Source: Stratiolaelaps scimitus (lineage: Eukaryota; Arthropoda; Arachnida; Mesostigmata; Laelapidae). Taken from it: a stretch of DNA of 64,000 nt. The notes beneath the pieces are model-generated. The model was not told the DNA's origin and did not search any database. It was given only the letters and a program-made list of their open reading frames with translations. The stretch spans positions 11,222,001 to 11,286,000 of the forward strand of contig JABWDB010000004.1 of NCBI GenBank assembly GCA_019614645.1, written 5' to 3'. Made by a program: the position numbers and the translations under genes. Shown in pieces: positions 25,477 to 37,479 of this stretch (position 1 is its first letter; the number at the start of each line of letters is the position of its first letter).

Positions 25477-27099
25477 TGTATATTCAATGAGGCTAGCACA
25501 CAACCGAACAGCAATGTTGCTGAAGGAACCTCAGTGACCGATTACGGGAGATCGATCGAAGTCCATCGATGCCATCGAACGGACAGACCACCCGAACAGA
25601 GTACGGCGACCGTGCCCCTTCGAGCAGACAGCGGCAAGCAAGCTCCCGGGCATACGTTGCCGGGAGCGAGACAACCCCCACGAACAATGGGAATCTTCGT
25701 GCCAATTCGTGTCGATTGAGGACAACCGACATCGCCCCTCAGCTTCCTTTGTTGGCTCAAGCTGCTTCGAAGTCATTTTGTGGTGGTTATCCGGCGACGG
25801 TGGACTGCTCGATAATGCGTAATGGAACTCTCGCTCTCTCGCTACCTCTGCCATCTCCACGCTGGAGCGTGGCCAGCGCTAGTTGAACAGTGACCGGATG
25901 CAGGGTATTTGCCAGTAGGAATAGCAACGATGAAAAGTTTTGCTGCCGAACGGCGTGTCTGATTAAGGGTGTCGTCAACTGCTTAACAACACGGGACACA
26001 AATGGTGTATGTTGTCCACGTGATTTTCCATATGGCTACTCTCGAAGCATTTGTCTGGGAAAAAGCCAAGTACCACTTGCCCGTTCTAAAGCCGACAGAG
26101 GCCGCCTGCTAGAACTTTACTGTAGCTCTTGCCTGAGCTAATTTTTGTCACGAAGCGAATTCTTAGCCTTGTATCGCCTTGCCTACTTAATAAATGAAAA
26201 TATTTTGCCATTTACAGGGTGAGTCCATTCCCATGATTATTAACCTACTATTTAATAGAAGAGTCACAAAGCGTTGCATATATTTTTTTTACTGAACACC
26301 GCGCACCTAGATGCGAGACGAACTAAAACGCACATTAAAAACAGATTGAATCAGCTATACTATTCTCTAAGATGTGTGTATTTTCGTGTGTGTGTGCGTG
26401 TGTGTATAGGTCCGTGTTGTTAAAATACGAGTAATACCAAAGCGCTAAAGCAGAGGCCAGCTTCTTCCCATTACAAAAATCAACGATCTATTATACATAA
26501 TCTAAAACCGTTGTTCATCATAGAGCTAATGGACGAGAAGAACGTCTCGCGTTTCGCTCTCATGTGCCGAAATGGTTGAATCGTAAGGCGATAGGAAGCC
26601 CAGTTGCCAGGTCTCTTCAGTATTATGCAGCAGACCACCGTCAACGGGCAGCAGCTCCATGTTTCACGGCGTGGCTAGTCGTCCGACGAGGGGCCAATCG
26701 CTAGTTACTCCTGCAGTACGAGGTGGGGCGTTCAAGTCAATGAAGATGGATAGATTGTCAGGATAGCGCTGAGGTTGAGGGTCAGAAAGGATATCTCTGC
26801 AGCAGCGCAGTGCGGAGCGATCTCGTTTAGCACACACTCAAACACACAGGTCTCCCTCGAACTAGCTTTGAAAGAACATCTCTTAGGGATACTACTACAA
26901 CTAGCCCAATGCTATTATTTACTCATGAGCCGATATCATGTCGATTAAGGGACGGGCCTCTGAGGGACGGGCGGAAGAGGCCGACTGTGTATCGTATTTC
27001 GAATTAAATAGCAGTTTCGCTAAGAAGTGGGCATTCCACCTAGCCCCATGCGCCCAGCCGAGCACGCGTGTTGGATCTGGTTGCAAGCTGATCTCGTCT

Positions 27100-27145
27100 C
27101 GTTGTTACACACACCCACATGTGTGTGTGTGTGTGTGTAACAACG
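27100..27145. repeat. inverted repeat around (GT)n
   Basis: CGTTGTTACACACAC at 27100-27114 is the exact reverse complement of 27131-27145, with a GT-rich spacer. The arms include seven non-repeat bases (CGTTGTT), so the symmetry is more than a CA run meeting a GT run. Confidence 0.8.
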
Positions 27146-28278
27146 TCCCCGCTCCCTACGATTTTACCCTCATCTAGCTCTCCTGTGGAGGAAGCGGGCT
27201 GACCGGGGGGCTTATCGCCTGCTTCGGCGTTCACTTACCATCAGGTTCACCAGTGGAACAGCCGCTTCGTACGTCCGCCCCCTTATCGGTAATTAGCATT
27301 GCTGTGATGGGCTGTACGAGCTAAAGCGCCGTCATTGCTTCTGTGATCTCACTCTCACCGCTCGCCGCGTGCTCATGTCGTGCTGCCTCGAGTCTAACGC
27401 GTGTTTCCCTGTTGTAGTGTATCGTCAAGTCGATCAGAAGGAGTGCAGAGTGTCGACAATAGCGAACATGCCTGCATTTAACAGCAACAGCAGTAGTAAT
27501 AGCGTTAACAGCGACGTTATCATCGGCCGGCACCAACGCCGACATGGGTTTGACCTTGTCAACGCGAAACGATCGCGGCATCGAGGACGGTGGTGGGCAG
27601 TTCGACCACGTACCTTGTCTATGCACCTTGAAACAGTATCAGTACCCTGTTAATTGTTACCAATGCATAGAGAATCGAAAAATTCCCATGATTCGTTATA
27701 GATCGATTGCTCTACCCATTGTACGATCCGTTGGACATACCGCAATCTTCCTCGACGACAGTTAACTAGTGGTTATGACGGGAGGGCGGAAAACACACCG
27801 CGAGCTGTGGTCGCCTGTTGGCGTTGTCCCATGTGCGGGTAAGCACTGCAGTGGACAATCGGGTTCGGTGCTCTGACTCGCTATGAGCGTCTTCGCGAGG
27901 CCTGACAGGCGGCAGGGGGACACGAGACGCGGGGCGGCGCCAGCGGCAGTGACGACAACGTCGGCTGTAACGAGTCATACAAAATTTCAAATGGAAGAGG
28001 GTCGAAGCTGTTCTCTCGAGATTACGACAGGTTGTTCCAGGCCACAGGCGCTGTCGAACAACGAATTGTTTATCATCATCCCCTATGTCGTTTTCTTTGT
28101 TTTGCAGACCTCAACGCCTGCTAATACCTGCTCACAAACTCTTTGAGTGGGTACCTCCCGTGGTAGGCTAGACAGACAGTGATTCGTTCGAGATACGGCT
28201 GGGCTTCGTTCAATGCTGCTGGCATCGTTTGGTCGTCCCCTCAGCCGTTCTCAATCTATGCCTTGTCGCTTCGTTTCT

Positions 28279-28317
28279 GCTTCTTCTTCTTCTTCGTATT
28301 ATTATTATTATTATTAT
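28279..28317. repeat. (TTC)n then (ATT)n
   Basis: Two adjoining trinucleotide runs joined through CGT. Confidence 0.9.
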
Positions 28318-28523
28318 CTGAGAGCGGTTGGTGGCTGTGTATACTTTCAGGATTGCTGTCGTTGCTCCCGCGGCTGTTCTATTGGCTAATCTATGCGAGC
28401 GGGCTTCATCGTTGTCGCAGGTCGGCCCTATATGAGCTTACTTTGGTGGCTGTGATCGCGATGGATACGCGATGCCCCTCATCCCGCTTACCGAGTCTAG
28501 ACCCATGCGATTATGGGCGTCCC

Positions 28524-28554
28524 GCGCGGCCACTAGCGCGGCCACTAGCGCGGC
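28524..28554. repeat. 12-base tandem repeat, about 2.5 copies
   Basis: The unit GCGCGGCCACTA is repeated exactly twice, followed by a partial third copy. Confidence 0.8.
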
Positions 28555-31500
28555 GTGTTATTGCTGCACCCGCATTAGCATGCCAACTGGCGGAAACCCA
28601 GTGGACCTCGGGCACTAGGCTAGCCAAACCCGTTCTGGTTATCACGCCCAGACCTCTGTGGTCTGTCATCTATTGCTGGGTCTGCTTTGTCTCTGAGTGG
28701 CTGTTGTCTCCTGAGTACCTGAATGCCTAGTGACTAAACCAGCAAATGCTGCCGGTGCCGTTACCACCGCACGGGTGAAAAGCAGAGCGTCACTGAATCC
28801 CAAAGGGATGAGGCGCGATGTCATTTGTCTAGACCCACCGCATGTCCGTCTTGCGTTTTGATCTGATCGTCGACGCCCTCAGTCAATCGTACGGTCGGCC
28901 ATCAATGGAGAATGCATTGATTCTCTCGCCCTGCCTTCTTGGCAAGAAGGCATAGCCTCTCAATATGTGAATAGGTTGATGAATGGCCTCGGCAAGGCAC
29001 CGACCCGTAGGCCTTAACAGGCTCTTCAGACACGAAGGGAAATTGCAGCTGCATCTGCGAGGCGGGAACGTTGCACACCAGTAGCACGCAAACCCGAAGT
29101 AGACGACAGTATTTCTATATACACATTCAAACATATCAAGATCTTCTCACTGACGGAACTCTATAGGCGAACGAATGTATAGAGTCCCTAAATGGCGACA
29201 ACTAGCACAACTAGCGCTTTACATAACAGTCGTAGACTGATTGAAGAGGTAGCGATGTGGTGTAATAGCCGGACTCAGCGTTTGTTGTTCCATTCTATTG
29301 CCGATCGGAAACATAAGTTGTACTAGTCTTTTTCCATAACTGCCCTCCGCTACATAGTTTGCCCATACCTGCATTGCTCATGAACCACTAACGAAATACG
29401 ATTCCATGATCTTAATGAGCTCCGCCCAGTGGTATTTCTGTTGTGGGTATGGTAAAGCTCAATCAGTGTTCTGGTACAACCTCGTTGTGGCACTCATCTC
29501 ACAATAGAACGTAATTAATTCATTGAAACCAAATGGCTAAAACAATCAGCCATCGTTACGGAAATACTCTCACCGAGATCTGCCTACTTGTCATTCAACC
29601 TCTATATTTTATTATTTATTACCAAGTGTTTTCTCTGGCACAGTTGTTAATGTCTCTATCAAATGGTTATGGTAGACAGTATCAAAGTGGGTCTTATCGA
29701 AGGGCTATGTGTATCTACGTGTTATCCAAGCAATATAAGAGGCACTGCCAAGTCGCACGGTGCGCCGCGGTGGTGTTAGCATCACGGTGGTGAAGTTGTG
29801 TTGTCGGCTATGGCTCGCCTGTTGGCTGCCTTCCGCTGCGTCGAAGGGTACTGGCTGACTAGGTGTTTACGGCGCCCATTCATACGCGCGGATAAAAGAA
29901 AGCTAGGCTGGATGCCAGATATACGCTTTTACACAGATAGATAGACATACGTAGACACGCACGCGCACACACACACACTCAAATAGAGTGGAATATTTAT
30001 CCCGAAAACACACTACGCAGTATATTATCTACTTGTGGGTAGCCAAGATTGCAGGCTCGTCGCACTGCGAGCAAGCCAGCGCCGGTAGCACTCTGGGGCA
30101 AGCAGGCTGAATGGTGAGAAGGCAAGCAGAAGATCCCTGAAGCCGTTTAGAAACGAAGCCTGTTTTTGCATGAGAATAAAAACGTTTATAACAACTGCGT
30201 CGGAGGTCGTCAATGTATTCACAAGAAATCTACAAATGACCCGAGGGAACCGTTTGTAAAGAGTTACGAACGCTGAGTACCTACGGAAACCATTATGGCG
30301 CCTTCGAAATGGAACCGGCCGTTAAAATTGCTTTATTGGTAAATGTGCTAATCACCATTCGTACCAACGTAGAGTCCTGTGCCAACCTAGACAAACCGCC
30401 TGTCACGCATACGATTGTGTGAATGATAGAGCATTTACGTACTAAAAATGTGTCAGTTAAAATGGAGTTTGTTTCTTCTAATCATAATTATTACACTCTT
30501 AGTTAAGATCACCCTCACGCTCCCGTCGTCTGATCAAAGCTCTACCTGTGATCGTTCACTAGGAAATACCTAGTTGATGATAGTTGCCCTTTTTGCTGTT
30601 GCTGCAGGAGATTGGTTTCCGCTCACTGGATAACGTAGTACGATAGCCTTAGTGGAATCTTAATCGCCCGTATGAGCTCGTCGGTCCCAGACGTGAGCAT
30701 GTGCGAATGTGTAACTGCTCAAAGCAGCACACTTCGAGGAAAATACATTGCTAGGTGATAGTTGCTAGCTAGGATTGGCGCCATGATCAAGACCAAGTCG
30801 TCGTCGTCGGCCGATCGGAGAGTCGAGTGGTCGAAAGGCTGTTAATACAGTAGTAGCAGCATCTTTTTCCCGTATCATCCGGCATTACCTCCCTCCAACT
30901 CCCTACATCTTTTCGGCGTGCCGGCGCGGAGCCCTCAGTAGTGCTTCGCAGCTAGCAGCATTGACAATATATACCCCCATACATGTGTACGGGTCTACAA
31001 CGTCGGTGTGAGAGTGTATGCGAGGGTTGCTTTGGGAGCTATACGGAGGGCGATATCGCGTTCGGGATACGTTTGCCAGTGACCCATAGTAGTTGATGGT
31101 GGTAATGCTGCCCCCAGCTTCGTCCGTCGGCTCCCCTGCCGGCCGGCCGTCCTTCGGTAGAGAAAGGCGAGCAAAAGATGCTGAAGGCAATCAGAAGAAC
31201 GATAACAGAAACGGGCCTACCGTGAGTGTCTCGGAGATGCTTTTGATCTGCTACGATGAGTGTGGCGCGAAGCGGAGTCTGTCAGGCGTCTGAATACGCC
31301 TCGATGGCGAGACGAGATTGCCGACTCAGGGAGATTTGCAGGTCGGCGTAACAGCGTTTGTGGGGCGAATCGTTCCATCTTTCTATCGCTTGGCCGTACA
31401 TCTGGTAGATGTGTACGGTGCCGTTTGATAGTATGCATGGTAGGTGAGCACTGCGCAAGGGTGCTCCCTTGAGTACGCTACCGGTAGCGACAGGGTTCTC

Positions 31501-31575
31501 ATTAGGGTCGCTTCGTTGCCAACGGGGCAGAAGCACTCGGTAAACAAGTACACGAGTTGAAACTACACTGTTCCC

Positions 31576-31591
31576 GTGGTGGTGGTGGTGG
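31576..31591. repeat. (GGT)n microsatellite
   Basis: Five GGT units followed by GGTTGTGG. Confidence 0.8.
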
Positions 31592-32000
31592 TTGTGGCCA
31601 GACGGCGGGGCGGCGGGGTGGCCCCGTCAGGGATTGGAGTCCCGTTGATCTTGGTGTATCGCCGTAGCCTACATAGCCGTAGACTAGGCTCACTATCGCT
31701 GGAACATGGCGAGTTGCACTACTGTATTATCGCATCGGTGTCCTATCTCTGCTGTTGCTATTGAATAAATAAGCAAGGCAATTAGCCGTCCCGTTATCAT
31801 AACACGATGGTGATACCCATCCTGTCTGTACCTTGTTGCGTTCGCTAGGCCGCCGGTGGTACGGTGCTCGCATGTCTGTGTAACAGTTGCGGTAATCGTT
31901 AGGTTAGAAACCGGAGAAGCAGCAACCGTATCCTCATCATCGCCTTCTGATCGACTGGAATATAATGTTCAGAGTAAATGCTGACGGTAGCAAGCAACGT

Positions 32001-32018
32001 TTATATATATATATATAT
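32001..32018. repeat. (AT)n microsatellite
   Basis: A perfect AT run, with further AT-rich sequence to 32045. Confidence 0.9.
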
Positions 32019-32619
32019 GTAATATACACGTTTATATATTTATATCGAAGACTGACTTGGTAAGTGTATGATAGCCATCATAAGGGCCATCACCCAGCGG
32101 CCGTCACCAGCTCGAAACCATGGATGGTTGGCTGGTATGCGCTTGTGGGAAAATGTCTCAACGATACTAAACTGCACAATGCTGGCGGATTGGATCAGGT
32201 CGTGAATCGAAGCTATGGTTGTAACCAAAACTATGGGTCGCGTATTGTGCGCGTATTGGTTGCGTATGGACTCTTAATTGCAGCGCTGAACGACGGTAAC
32301 TTTATCCACCGTGTGGATCACATGTCAATGTTTCGTTGATTGATTTTGAATCAAATTGAATGAAATACTGGCGCCAGCGTCTTTAACTGTGAGGAGGACA
32401 CCATAGGACGCAGGTAGCGATGGCATGGATTCTGAATGCGATGCATCTATAGTAAATGTACCTATAAACTATGGCGTAGATAATCTGCACTCAGATGCGT
32501 TTCTGGCAATACTTGGTTGTAATCTCCGCCCGATGGGTCGATCGATCGATTGAGAAAAGCAAGACAAAACAGAAACGTCTACCTTCACTTGCTTGCTATT
32601 AATTCTTAGGCATAGAGTA

Positions 32620-32700
32620 TATAGCGAAAGGACGTAGGGGTAACGGCAGAGACTTGGAACCACAGAGTCTCAGGTTCGAATCCCGTCGAGTACATACGAA
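32620..32700 (+). mobile_element. degenerate tRNA-like unit
   Basis: A perfect B-box sequence (GGTTCGAATCC) lies just after GACTTGGAACC, which resembles an anticodon arm. The T stem pairs at only about three of five positions and the A box is poor. It could be an old SINE head or a chance B box. Confidence 0.25.
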
Positions 32701-33378
32701 TCGATGCAGTCTCTACTTGCAGATTTGTCAATAGAGTTGTTATGTTTGAATTTATTTTGCGTACATATGTTGTATCTTTGCGAAAGCATATGTGTATCTC
32801 GTCAACTCGAATCAACGAGAGTCGCTATGATGTGGGCCATTTCTAATATGCCCTGTTGGCCGCTAAGAATTATAGCATGGGACAAATCCGTAGTTGAACC
32901 AGCGAGGACCTTTTGCCATATATCTGGCACGACCGGCGGCGGATGGGTACAACGCTAGAGCGAACCGCTTGGCAAACGGGCCGATGCTTGGTTTGCGTCA
33001 AGCAGGACCTGCACTCTGAACCCTGCGGCGCTCTCGATCGAGGAGACCTCGTGCGCGCTTCACCCAGCTACACACCATAATGCATACCGGTACGGCCAGC
33101 TGCTGCATGTCTTGCAGAGGTGCTTGTAGGGCGCCGTAATAGCCTGGCAGTAGGATATTCGTCAGCCATCACCGCTTTGGCACTATCAGCAGTTCGCAGG
33201 ATTATCGCCGCTGCAGCGGTAGCGGCCAGCAGGACAGTGCCTGACAGGACGGTGCGGCTGGCTGACATGTCATCCTCTCTGGCAATCTCTTTTCAGCGCC
33301 GGTGGCTATAGATGAACGGAACGATGAAAGTGGTTGTTTTGGCCATTCCGACTTAGCTGCCGCTCAACGCTACCAGAC

Positions 33379-33395
33379 GCTGCTGCTGCTGCTGC
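33379..33395. repeat. (CTG)n microsatellite
   Basis: CTG units followed by CGGCGCTG. Confidence 0.85.
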
Positions 33396-33494
33396 GGCGC
33401 TGCCCGCGGTTCGCGGCCGGAAGCTGGCGGCGGTTGCGGCTGACGACTTTCGCGATTCGAGAAAGTCTCGCAGCCTAGAGAAAAAGAGCAAAGA

Positions 33495-33513
33495 GCAGCA
33501 GCAGCAGCAGCAG
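33495..33513. repeat. (CAG)n microsatellite
   Basis: Six CAG units. Confidence 0.9.
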
Positions 33514-33674
33514 AGGGCCTGCAAAGGTTATTTTTGTCAAGCTAGAGCAGCTGCCGATGTTACCGTAGCTGGCGGTAGGCAAAGAAGGGGACGCCGCCGG
33601 GAGCGAACGCACCATCGTCGTAGCTGGCCAGCAACAGCAGCCACAAGGCTGATAGCGCTTATACAGCGGAACAA

Positions 33675-33690
33675 CAGCAGCAGCAGCAGC
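33675..33690. repeat. (CAG)n microsatellite
   Basis: CAG/AGC units followed by AACACGG. Confidence 0.85.
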
Positions 33691-33792
33691 AACACGGGAG
33701 ATATACACAGAGAATATAGCTAGAATTCACTCACAGACACAACCGTCCATAGCCAAAGTTACCGACTGACTCTCTTTCTTCGTCTCCTTTTT

Positions 33793-33912
33793 TCTCTCTC
33801 GCTCTCTCTCTCTCTCTCTCTCGGTTCTGATGGCGCTCTCCCGATATTTCTCGATGTCCTCCCTGTCGCATCCGCTATACCGCCGGGGGCCAGAGAGAGA
33901 GAGAGAGAGAGA
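33793..33912. repeat. (CT)n and (GA)n facing pair
   Basis: A CT run at 33793-33822 and a complementary GA run at 33892-33912, about 70 bases apart, which could fold on each other in RNA. Confidence 0.85.
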
Positions 33913-33999
33913 TCCTGAATCGGCCAGACTGAACCGGCCAGAACCCTGTGGTGTTGTTCCCCGTGATGTTGATATCGCACTATTGCACTAATACTAATA

Positions 34000-34020
34000 G
34001 TGGTGGTGGTGGTGGTGGTA
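34000..34020. repeat. (GGT)n microsatellite
   Basis: Seven GGT/TGG units. Confidence 0.9.
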
Positions 34021-34224
34021 GTGGCCGTTGCTTGGCCGAATAGTTTGCCATAGCTTGCTTCTCTGCGGGCTGCCGTCTGATGTCGCATTGCGCCAAGCCC
34101 AATGATGTCTTTGCCCGCCGGCAAACTCCGGGACCCGTTGGTGAACCGGTGCGCGGTGGTGGTGCTACCGCTCCTGGAAAACTGAGTGACAGAGTAGAAT
34201 CACCGTCTAATAATGCAGCAGCGG

Positions 34225-34243
34225 ACGCTGCTGCTGCTGCTGT
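34225..34243. repeat. (GCT)n microsatellite
   Basis: GCT units; a short CAGCAG lies just upstream. Confidence 0.85.
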
Positions 34244-34888
34244 TGCTACTAAAATCATCACGATTGCCAACGCGATCTCCCGGCCTGTTCCCCTGCCTGA
34301 GTGTGAATGTTGTAGTGTTCGTGCCTTGGTGCCTTCGAGCCTTTCGCGCAAACTCTGTAGACAACAGACATGGACAGAACGCGGATCACTGACTCTCGCC
34401 TGATCATGTCGCTCAGGTGTGCTGCGCTGCTTGTCTCCAGCTTGACATAATGGCTAGATAAATCGATAGATTGACAACTTTCCATTGCCAATTTTATAGT
34501 GGACGCATTGTCGTCCCGGAGTTTATACTGAGTTTCGCAATCCGACGACGTCGATTGCATCTGTAGGCCGTGGCCACACGCCAGATGCGCGTCGATGAAA
34601 TCAACAGAGGTTTTGGGGAGGCTTAGTGGGAAATGTGATCCAGAACAAGTGGAAATGCCCTTCTCCCAGTTCCCCTGATGATATAGTTGACAGACTGGTT
34701 TTGACGTATTATCACTACGTGTTGACGTAGCACGCCTACCCACGTGCCGTAAAACGTATTGGTCTCGCTGTTCTGCCGATCCACGGTCTGCTACGACCCA
34801 TCCTGACGCAACGAAAGTCTCACCGCTATCTGCTCAGCAATCGGTTCTGCTCACGTACATTCTAAGCCAACGACAGATAGATGCAGCA

Positions 34889-34903
34889 GGGGGGGGGAGG
34901 GGT
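34889..34903. repeat. G-rich tract
   Basis: Nine consecutive G, then A, then four G. Confidence 0.85.
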
Positions 34904-36473
34904 AAGAATAATCTGATTAATAGTTATTATTCCATCCAATCATCTGTTCGATGCTCCGTTCCGGAGAATCGCATCCAGCTTCCATTATAGCGACATTTAT
35001 CTCTAGTCGCCAAACGACAATGGTAAGCTGCAAAGGGTCAGGGCTATAAAAACCGTTACGTAGGTGAGCGTCGGTCATGACCGATAGCCTCGATATGCCA
35101 TCGATTATTGAGTAGTTGTAACATGTAGAAGGCGTACATCCTCGGGGTAGATATTGCTTATGAGATGCGCTTCCATCAATTTTTCCTTCCCAAAACAGAG
35201 AGAAATGGGTTTCAGGCACACGATGGTAAACTCGTTTGAAGCACGGTTGCTTGTATAATGTCAATTCATAAATGTCAATCTAGATAGGGCTTTCACCGCT
35301 CACGACAAATCATTCGTTCATTCTGTCATTGCGACTATGTGATCCAATTCAAGACGGTGTTACGCAAATATGTGGATAATGATGCGATTTGATACACATC
35401 GTTAGCAATAACGGTCACAAAAGGCCCATACATCGCTCTTCGTCAAGCGCCTAGCGAATGTATGCCTAAAGTTATGATTGAAGCCAACATTACATAATAA
35501 AGACGAGACACACATACGCTAAAAACCTGTTAGCGTATTGTCGTCGGGAACATCATGCCGTGATCAATAGCCCTGTACACGTATATATAACATGTACGAC
35601 AGTCATAATCGTGAAAGACTAAACGACAATGCGCGAACGTAATGAACGTAATAATATTTACGGTGCCACGATAGTGTTTTTAAGAACAGAGATCACCTAT
35701 TAAACAGCTCCAGGAGGCGTTGTCGTAGTTGTACTACTAGCGGCTGTCAGAAAAGAAAACGCGGCCACAAAATAGAACCATGGTTTCAGCTATATCTTTA
35801 CCCGAGGTATTGGTCTGGATATGGTACAGGTCTGTACTTGTGTTGCATTGGTTCCATCGAATACACCCTTTCCTTACGCTTTCAAGAGCTATAAGTGCTG
35901 TGCTAACCAAGGGGAACAATCATAGGATTGCTAATTAAACAACCAATCAAGATGCAAGTTACAAGTAGACAAGGTGCCAACAGAAGCTTGTAGCAGAGTC
36001 TCGATCAGTTGCTGAACGTTGGACTGTTCTAGAGTATCCAGGCTATTATTCCAAGCCGAAATAGTGCTGTCAAGCCTAAACAGCAGAACTTATTTGGAAA
36101 CAAATAACCTCCCTTTGTGCCGCGTAATGAAGAAGATTGCCTCAAATGGATATTCGCGAGTCGTATTTTATACGAAGGCTTGCGCGAAGCGAGTGGCTAG
36201 GAGGTTACGCTAAGACAACGCACACGACAGGACACCGCGGTCTATATAGATATTAGGTATAGCCATATCGTATATCTTCGAATGGTCATAAAACTGACAG
36301 CTGGGTCCGCTGTGGAAAAAGACTGCGCCGTACAAGTAAACACTATATAAACTGAGAGAGAGATAAACGACGATCATAATTCGCAAATCGCACAGTCGCC
36401 AGTCATATATCTGCTTGTTATACAATAGAGAAGATATCTATGGACCAGTATTTCACTTCGACGGTGTGTAATA

Positions 36474-36532
36474 GTCAATCTGTGAAAGATTTCAGCCGGT
36501 TATCGACTGGCAGACATCTTTCACAGATTGAC
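36474..36532. ncRNA. 59-nt hairpin, candidate microRNA precursor
   Basis: The 17-base arm GTCAATCTGTGAAAGAT (36474-36490) has its exact reverse complement at 36516-36532. The 25 bases between continue the fold: after a small mismatched region, GCCGGT pairs with ACTGGC (one G-T), leaving a loop of about five bases. The result is a near-continuous stem of about 25 pairs, the size and shape of a short animal pre-miRNA. Neither arm matches a conserved arthropod microRNA seed that I know. A short foldback element is the main alternative. The strand is undetermined, since the hairpin forms on either. Confidence 0.3.
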
Positions 36533-37460
36533 AGGATAGAAAACCGTTGATTGACATCGAGCATCCATGAAATGCTCGAACACTCACAGGTGCGAAGGGC
36601 GTCCCTTTGAAATTGGAACGGCTCGCAAATCGTCTGTAGATTTATAGACTGACCAAATGCCGCATTGAACTTCGTTATGATGGGACCATTAACACGTATA
36701 ATAGCTACTTAGAACGAACGCTTGCAAATTACGGATAAGGGTTTGATTAGACAGCTCACGCCATGGCTGGACATACTCGCGTTGGAAGAACCCGTATTGG
36801 CTGTTGGCCACCATCCCCACCGCTCAAAGATAAAATCAGCCCTCAAATCAATTAGGTTCCCTCTACAAACTATGCAAAAATGGTACCCAGCCATGGTAGC
36901 CTGAGTGGTTGGCCAATGACCGCCGCTCGACCATTAAGCATCGGGAGGATGATGGCAGATGGGTTCTGCTCTGTTACGCGCTCCTCTGCCGCTACGCTGG
37001 ATAATGATCTCCATTTCGGCCGACAGACGACAGCCTGCTGAGAGCTTGCGGAGATAAGCGTGCAGCGCGCGCGTGCACATCTTTATCCCCGACTCCCTGT
37101 TCCATCTGCGGTGAGAAGGCAACCGCGCACCGTCCCACTGACTGACTCACGCACAGGCCGACAGATCAGCCGACCGGCCGACCGAACGACTCGCCATTGG
37201 GCGGGAAGGAAGATACCCCCTTCTCTGACACTACTCAGAGATAGACAGTGAGAGGGAGAGGCACACGCAGTCACGCATGCACATGGCGTTTCCCACCGTT
37301 CTTGCCATCCGCCGCACAGATTGCTCCGAGCCACCCCACACACTCCGGCCGATCCCCTCCAGCTCTAGCCCTGTGCCGTGGACCTCTGTCCTGCGAACCC
37401 GATACAGAATCACAACTTCGAGTACCCACTACTCTGTTACTCTGCTATCTGCTATCTTCT

Positions 37461-37479
37461 GTCTCTCTCTCTCTCTCTC
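37461..37479. repeat. (CT)n microsatellite
   Basis: A perfect TC run. Confidence 0.9.

Larger units (their letters stand above)
17370..32619. other. long stretch without a convincing gene
   Basis: I see no exon pair with good signals. It holds a CpG-rich belt at about 20.5-23.5 kb with overlapping long frames on both strands, many microsatellites, a palindrome at 23445, hairpins at 24714 and 27100, a 12-base tandem at 28524 and a TATA-like box at 22288. The long minus frame at 20998-21636 (212 codons) is opposed by open plus frames and is not supported by splice signals. Confidence 0.45.
32720..36473. other. CpG-rich repeat patch then AT-rich sequence, no gene seen
   Basis: At 33.3-34.3 kb there is a cluster of CTG, CAG, GGT, CT and GA repeats in CpG-rich sequence, with open frames on both strands giving poly-Ala, poly-Gln or poly-Pro peptides. 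Such composition is common in arthropod 5' regions and promoters. I found no start codon and donor pair to name a gene. From 34.9 kb the sequence is AT-richer and featureless. Confidence 0.45.

Noticed and set aside
25225..25514. Minus frames with long Ile/Tyr runs
   Set aside because: These are translations of the 38-bp AT microsatellite.
28179..28730. 183-codon plus frame with a hydrophobic run like a membrane segment
   Set aside because: The poly-Phe and poly-Leu residues come from reading (TTC)n and (ATT)n repeats. The rest has no support.
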